Shown here: piece by piece, positions 60,375 through 64,000 of the stretch | Layout of the letters: each line of letters begins with the position of its first letter | Position numbering within the stretch: position 1 is the first letter of the stretch | Source: Ardenticatenaceae bacterium | GTDB taxonomy: Bacteria > Chloroflexota > Anaerolineae > Promineifilales > Promineifilaceae | NCBI GenBank assembly: GCA_011525915.1 | Contig: WYBM01000034.1 | Span: forward strand, 1 to 64,000 | DNA length: 64,000 nt | Direction of reading: 5' to 3' | Made by a program: the position numbers and the translations under genes | The notes under the pieces: model-generated | Databases searched by the model: none | Told to the model about the DNA's origin: nothing | Seen by the model: only the letters and a program-made list of their open reading frames with translations

Positions 60375-60528
60375 CTTTTGTCTCTATGATTTTAGGATTA
60401 ACGTCGAGAATCATGTCGGTAAACTGGCAAAGTAGTTCCATGCGCTCTGTCAGGGAAAGCGATTGAAACCATCGTGCTTTAGCTTCTGGTGTTTCTTGAA
60501 GTCGGTCATGAGAAATTGCTTTATTCAT
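60328..60528 (-). CDS. Small partner protein of the nucleotidyltransferase
   Basis: A 66-residue helical protein (WFQSLSLTERMELLCQFTDM in the centre) with no named family. It overlaps the nucleotidyltransferase gene by 47 nt. The size, overlap and context suggest an antitoxin-like or accessory partner. This is inference. Confidence 0.55.
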   Translation of the reverse strand: MNKAISHDRLQETPEAKARWFQSLSLTERMELLCQFTDMILDVNPKIIETKDAKPIAGRVRVLSKT

Positions 60529-60550
60529 ATTCTTTGCACACCTAAAATGG

Positions 60551-61628
60551 TCAGACGTTTTGTAATAAGTATTGTATGACGGTCTTGGCAGCTTCTAAAG
60601 CGTTTTCATCTATCAGATCAATTATTGGGTAGCGTGATGACGATGTAGCTTTGACTGGCGGAGCAAACCAATCTTCAATATAGTTAGGATAATCAAACTT
60701 CTTATACCATTTCCCTTTTGCCTGGGAGTAAGGCGATGTAAATTTTATGGGAAAAGATATGGGTAACCAAGTTGGGGAATCATGGGTTGGTATGCTTACT
60801 AATAGTATCTTTTTTTGCCGGGCAAATGAGTAGAACTTTGCAGAATAACATGTTGTATGGTAAGAAAAATTAGAAAGAAAAGCGTTTGGACCGGTTTTAA
60901 ACTTCAAAACGGCTTTTTTACGCCATTCGTCGAATTGACCATCTTCTTTTACTGCTATTAACCAATTAGCGAGTTCTTCTGCAAGTGCCTTGAAGTTTTC
61001 GCTCTGAATATGCGGCAAAGTTTGCGATTTGTGTATTTGCTTTGGCGCAAAGTAGAAAGAATTTATCCCAAATAACCCTTCAACAAAACTGCTGATATTC
61101 AATACACCAGAATCGGCTTCTAGTTTGCTAAGATCATTTATCCACTCATAGCTCACGGATCTAGCCTGTGACCATAGAACGGAAAATACTTCAACCAGCG
61201 ATGATATTTTTTCTCCCTTGATAAGAACACCCATTTCAAAATTATGCTGTAACGCCTCTTGTGTAAGGTTAGCTGACGTAATTAATGCTCTAGTAAAGTC
61301 TGCAATATAAAGTTTGGCATGTAATCCCCTTGTGAACATTTTTAGGTGAACCTCTTGTGGAAGACCTGAATTTGGCCATCAACTTAGCAATAGCCTTCAG
61401 ACTAAGAGTTCCAGCAGTAATAGCCTGATCAGTAAATTCAGTTATTATGAAAAGCTTTTTTGCTTTGGATGATTGTAAGCTTTCAAGAATGTAATCTACC
61501 CCTGAGTGACTTATAAATGGAACACAGAATAGCAATTGACTTTGTGCAGATCCTATCAACTCCTTAAGGCATGCACCCTGGTAGTCATTGAATCCAGGTC
61601 CAATTTGATTAGCAATTATCTCAAACAT
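60551..61628 (-). pseudogene. Phospholipase D-like nuclease gene with a frameshift
   Basis: Two overlapping frames make one PLD-family protein of about 358 residues. The first (from ATG 61628) has [19 protein letters not shown] and [16 protein letters not shown]; the second begins around 61339 and holds the HKD-type motif GLHAKLYIADFTRALITSAN. Reading the minus strand, one extra A in the AAA at 61371-61373 shifts the frame. Removing it gives an unbroken MANSGLPQEVHLKMFTRGLHAK. PLD-fold nucleases occur in defence systems and restriction. The region is more AT-rich than its neighbours. It could be a sequencing error or a recent inactivation. Confidence 0.8.
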
Positions 61629-61675
61629 CTTAAATTAAAGTTGACTTTCACCAGTAATTGTCGAGCTAATGTCAG

Positions 61676-62887
61676 TCAAACTCGCTCAATAACGGTGGCA
61701 ATGCCCATGCCGCCACCGACACAGAGGGAGATCACGGCCGTAGCCATATCCGTGCGCTCTAATTCATCCAATACCGTGCCCAGCAGCATGGCGCCGGTGG
61801 CCCCCAACGGATGCCCCATGGCAATGGCCCCACCGTTGACGTTGACATTTTCTGCACCTTCAAGGCCCAGGTCACGCATGTAGCGCAGCGGCACGGCCGC
61901 AAACGCTTCGTTGATTTCAAACAAGTCAATGTCTTTCACCGTCATGCCCGCCTGTTTCAGCGCCTTTTGTGTGGCCGGCCCTGGGCCCACCAGCATGATC
62001 GTCGGTTCTGTGCCCACCAGGGCTCCGGCCCGGATGCGCGCCCGCGGTTTCAAGCCCAACGCTTCGCCCTTCTCCTTGCTGCCAATGAGAACCAGCGCCG
62101 CACCATCTACGATGCCAGAGGAGTTCCCAGCGGTATGCACATGGTGAATGCGCTCTACGTCAGGGTAGCGCTGCATAGCCACCGCGTCAAACCCCATCTC
62201 ACCCATCATCTCAAAGGCGGGATTAAGGCTGCCCAACCCGGCCATGGTGGAGTCTGGCCGAATGTATTCGTCTTTTTCCAGGATGATCAGCCCGCTCTGG
62301 TCACGCACGGGTACCACGGAACGGTCAAAGTAGCCATGATCACGGGCGTGGGCGGCACGCTGCTGTGATTGCAGCGCAAAACGGTCTACATCTTCACGGC
62401 CGTAACCCTCAAGGGTGGCAATGAGGTCAGCGCTGATGCCTTGGGGCACAAAATGGGTCTTGGTGTTGACGGCCGGGTCTATAATCCAGGCACCACCATC
62501 TGACCCCATGGGCACGCGGCTCATGGATTCCACGCCGCCAGCGACCACCAGCTCTTCCCAGCCAGAGCGCACCTTCATGGCTGCCATGTTTACCGTTTCC
62601 AGGCCGGAGGCGCAAAAGCGGTTAATTTGCATGCCGGGTGTGTCTACGTCCCAGCCGGCGTAGAGCGCGGCCGTGCGCGGAATAACGGCCCCCTGTTCAC
62701 CAATAGGCGAAACGCAACCGAGGACAATATCATCTACCTGTGATGTGTCCAGATCATACCGCTGCTGCAGCGCTTTCATGAGGGTGGCCAGCAGGTCAAT
62801 AGGAGCAACTTCGTGCAAACGGCCGTTCTTTTTGCCTTTGCCACGTGGGGTGCGGATAGCATCAAATACATAGGCTTCCGGGGTCAT
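61676..62887 (-). CDS. Acetyl-CoA acetyltransferase (thiolase)
   Basis: A 403-residue thiolase. The nucleophile Cys is in [14 protein letters not shown] near residue 92. The C-terminal motifs [17 protein letters not shown] and [14 protein letters not shown] hold the His and second Cys. It cleaves 3-ketoacyl-CoA to acetyl-CoA in beta-oxidation and should partner the FadJ-like enzyme encoded downstream on the same strand. All catalytic residues are present. Confidence 0.95.
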   Translation of the reverse strand: MTPEAYVFDAIRTPRGKGKKNGRLHEVAPIDLLATLMKALQQRYDLDTSQVDDIVLGCVSPIGEQGAVIPRTAALYAGWDVDTPGMQINRFCASGLETVNMAAMKVRSGWEELVVAGGVESMSRVPMGSDGGAWIIDPAVNTKTHFVPQGISADLIATLEGYGREDVDRFALQSQQRAAHARDHGYFDRSVVPVRDQSGLIILEKDEYIRPDSTMAGLGSLNPAFEMMGEMGFDAVAMQRYPDVERIHHVHTAGNSSGIVDGAALVLIGSKEKGEALGLKPRARIRAGALVGTEPTIMLVGPGPATQKALKQAGMTVKDIDLFEINEAFAAVPLRYMRDLGLEGAENVNVNGGAIAMGHPLGATGAMLLGTVLDELERTDMATAVISLCVGGGMGIATVIERV

Positions 62888-63010
62888 AGGGATCTCCTGA
62901 TGGGCAACGCAGAGATGAGATAGATCAGGGCAGCGGCTCTGCGTGACATAGCCATTTATTTCATCCCTTACTATTTTAGCCTGTTTTGTGGTCGTTGGCA
63001 GGCATACGTT

Positions 63011-64000
63011 TCAAACGAGGTTCGGTGGTTCCAACGCCAGCACAGAAGGCACCCGCCCCGGCTCCGCCAGCCGCAGCAGCTGATAGCCGATGCCGGCCAG
63101 GCCAGTCATCAGGCCTGGCTCCTCGACACTTAAGGCGCTGCCGCACAGCCAGCCATGCTCTTTGCTGCTGGCCATGATCCCGGCCGTTAACCGCTGGCGG
63201 TGTATTTCCCATTGGGGATCGTCTAGCCAAAGCGTGGCTTGTAAGATCGTTTCCAGGTTGCCCATATCACCGTGGCACAAGCAGTGGTTCAGACCAAACC
63301 CCTGTTTCAGGGTGGTTTCCAGGGCTATGTCGATCTCCGCACGGATGTCTGGAGCGTCATAATGACGGAGCGCCCGCAGGCGGGCCAGCCCAATGCCCGG
63401 CGCACCATGACACCATAACGTGGCAAAACGGAGCTGCCCGTCGTCGACATCCAACCCTAAAATCTCAGGAGTGCGTAAATCAGGCCAATTCCGGGCGGTC
63501 TCCGAGAAGCAGCTGCGCTCATAACTGACAGCCGCCAGGGCAGCCGTGTGAAAACGTTCATGGCCAGTAACGGCTGCCAACTCCAACAAGGCCCAGGCAA
63601 TACCGGCGGCGCCGTGTGAAAAGCCGGCAAGGGGTTTGTCTTGTTTTTCATGGGTTAACCACCCAATGCCCTGGTCGTAGGTGTGTGCCTGGCTTATCAG
63701 GTAATCGCCGCACTGCACAGCTGCCCGCAGCGCGGGATCAGAAGCTGTGACGTGATAGAGGCTGAGTAACGCCCCAATGCACCCGGCAGCACCGCCGATG
63801 ATGTCTAACTCTTTATCTTCTTTTATAAAGGTTGTCAATAAGTGGGTGTACTCCTCCGCTTCGGCCAGCAGCTCAGGCTGACGCCATAATACCCCCAGAT
63901 GAACCCAGGTATAGATGATGCCCCCCCACCCGTTAAAAGCCCCCAAAGCCGTGAGTTGGGCCCCGTTTTCTTTGAGGAGGTTTTTGATGGTGGTGGTAGT
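63011..64000 (-). CDS. LanM-type lanthipeptide synthetase, C-terminal part (partial)
   Basis: The frame is open to the window end on the minus strand, so the N-terminus lies beyond 64000; a TTG at 63946 is internal. The visible 330 residues form a LanC-like alpha-toroid with GAFNGWGGIIY, FSHGAAGIAWAL, and the zinc ligands in LWCHGAPGIGLARL and CLCHGDMGNLE. It catalyses thioether ring closure in lanthipeptide precursors. The dehydratase half of a LanM, if present, is outside the window. No precursor peptide is seen here. Confidence 0.85.
   Translation of the reverse strand, partial: TTTTIKNLLKENGAQLTALGAFNGWGGIIYTWVHLGVLWRQPELLAEAEEYTHLLTTFIKEDKELDIIGGAAGCIGALLSLYHVTASDPALRAAVQCGDYLISQAHTYDQGIGWLTHEKQDKPLAGFSHGAAGIAWALLELAAVTGHERFHTAALAAVSYERSCFSETARNWPDLRTPEILGLDVDDGQLRFATLWCHGAPGIGLARLRALRHYDAPDIRAEIDIALETTLKQGFGLNHCLCHGDMGNLETILQATLWLDDPQWEIHRQRLTAGIMASSKEHGWLCGSALSVEEPGLMTGLAGIGYQLLRLAEPGRVPSVLALEPPNLV

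Overview
The window is most likely from a Chloroflexota bacterium (Anaerolineae-like, possibly a filamentous sludge or microbial-mat type). This is an inference from protein style: many-GAF sensor kinases, SH3b and C39 exported proteins with Pro/Thr linkers, a very large SecA, stand-alone B12-domain mutase plus MeaB. No rRNA or marker phylogeny was available. Throughout the window, in genes, terminators and tRNAs, the palindrome ACGGCCGT recurs about 90 times by hand count. Base composition predicts only one or two, so it behaves like a highly iterated palindrome of the cyanobacterial HIP1 kind.

Region 1 (1-15.9 kb) is a metal and redox island. It holds a MerR regulator with a MerR-type promoter, a C39-peptidase/TPR protein, a cupredoxin lipoprotein, a DUF2085 membrane protein, a NarL-type two-component system, a cytochrome c, a CPH-type (CopB) copper ATPase, two DUF1573 proteins, a PCYCGC lipoprotein and a CuA-cytochrome c fusion. 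It ends in decayed IS630 and IS1634 remnants. Two small genes here carry in-frame TGA codons exactly where relatives have cysteine, each followed by a suitable hairpin. One is a GDCCVFCSYG-family protein; the other is a thioredoxin-like lipoprotein whose CxxC reads UxxU. Both look like selenoproteins. Four copies of a CGCCAAATGGCG palindrome lie in front of the island's transcription units.

Region 2 (16-48.5 kb) is mostly housekeeping: bL28 and bL33, a Zn/Mn ABC transporter with a Fur/Zur regulator, an SH3b protein, a methylmalonyl-CoA mutase B12 subunit with MeaB, PRPP synthase, SecA, a GAF histidine kinase, adenosine deaminase, Fpg, a lipid kinase, RlmA, threonine aldolase, a multidomain Ser/Thr kinase, an HD hydrolase, DUF2330, a carotenoid-desaturase-like cluster, a triple FAS1 lipoprotein and a cyclase.

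Region 3 (48.6-56.3 kb) is the most unusual. An attenuator-like leader precedes an array of 16 tRNA genes, which contains small repeats made from pieces of tRNA acceptor stems and a Met-type (CAT) tRNA interrupted by a structured 54-nt insert. The array runs into three stem-loop RNAs sharing a GGGTTAYC element; one has a tRNA-like body on an extended stem. A Ro60/Rsr gene follows, then an HNH nuclease and the RNA ligase RtcB. This matches the known association of Rsr, tRNA-mimicking Y RNAs and RtcB in bacterial RNA repair operons.

Region 4 (56.3-64 kb) encodes a SigZ-like sigma factor, then a beta-oxidation pair (FadJ-like protein and thiolase) split by an AT-richer insert carrying a frameshifted phospholipase D-like gene and a small-protein/nucleotidyltransferase pair. 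It ends in the C-terminal part of a LanM-type lanthipeptide synthetase that runs off the window.
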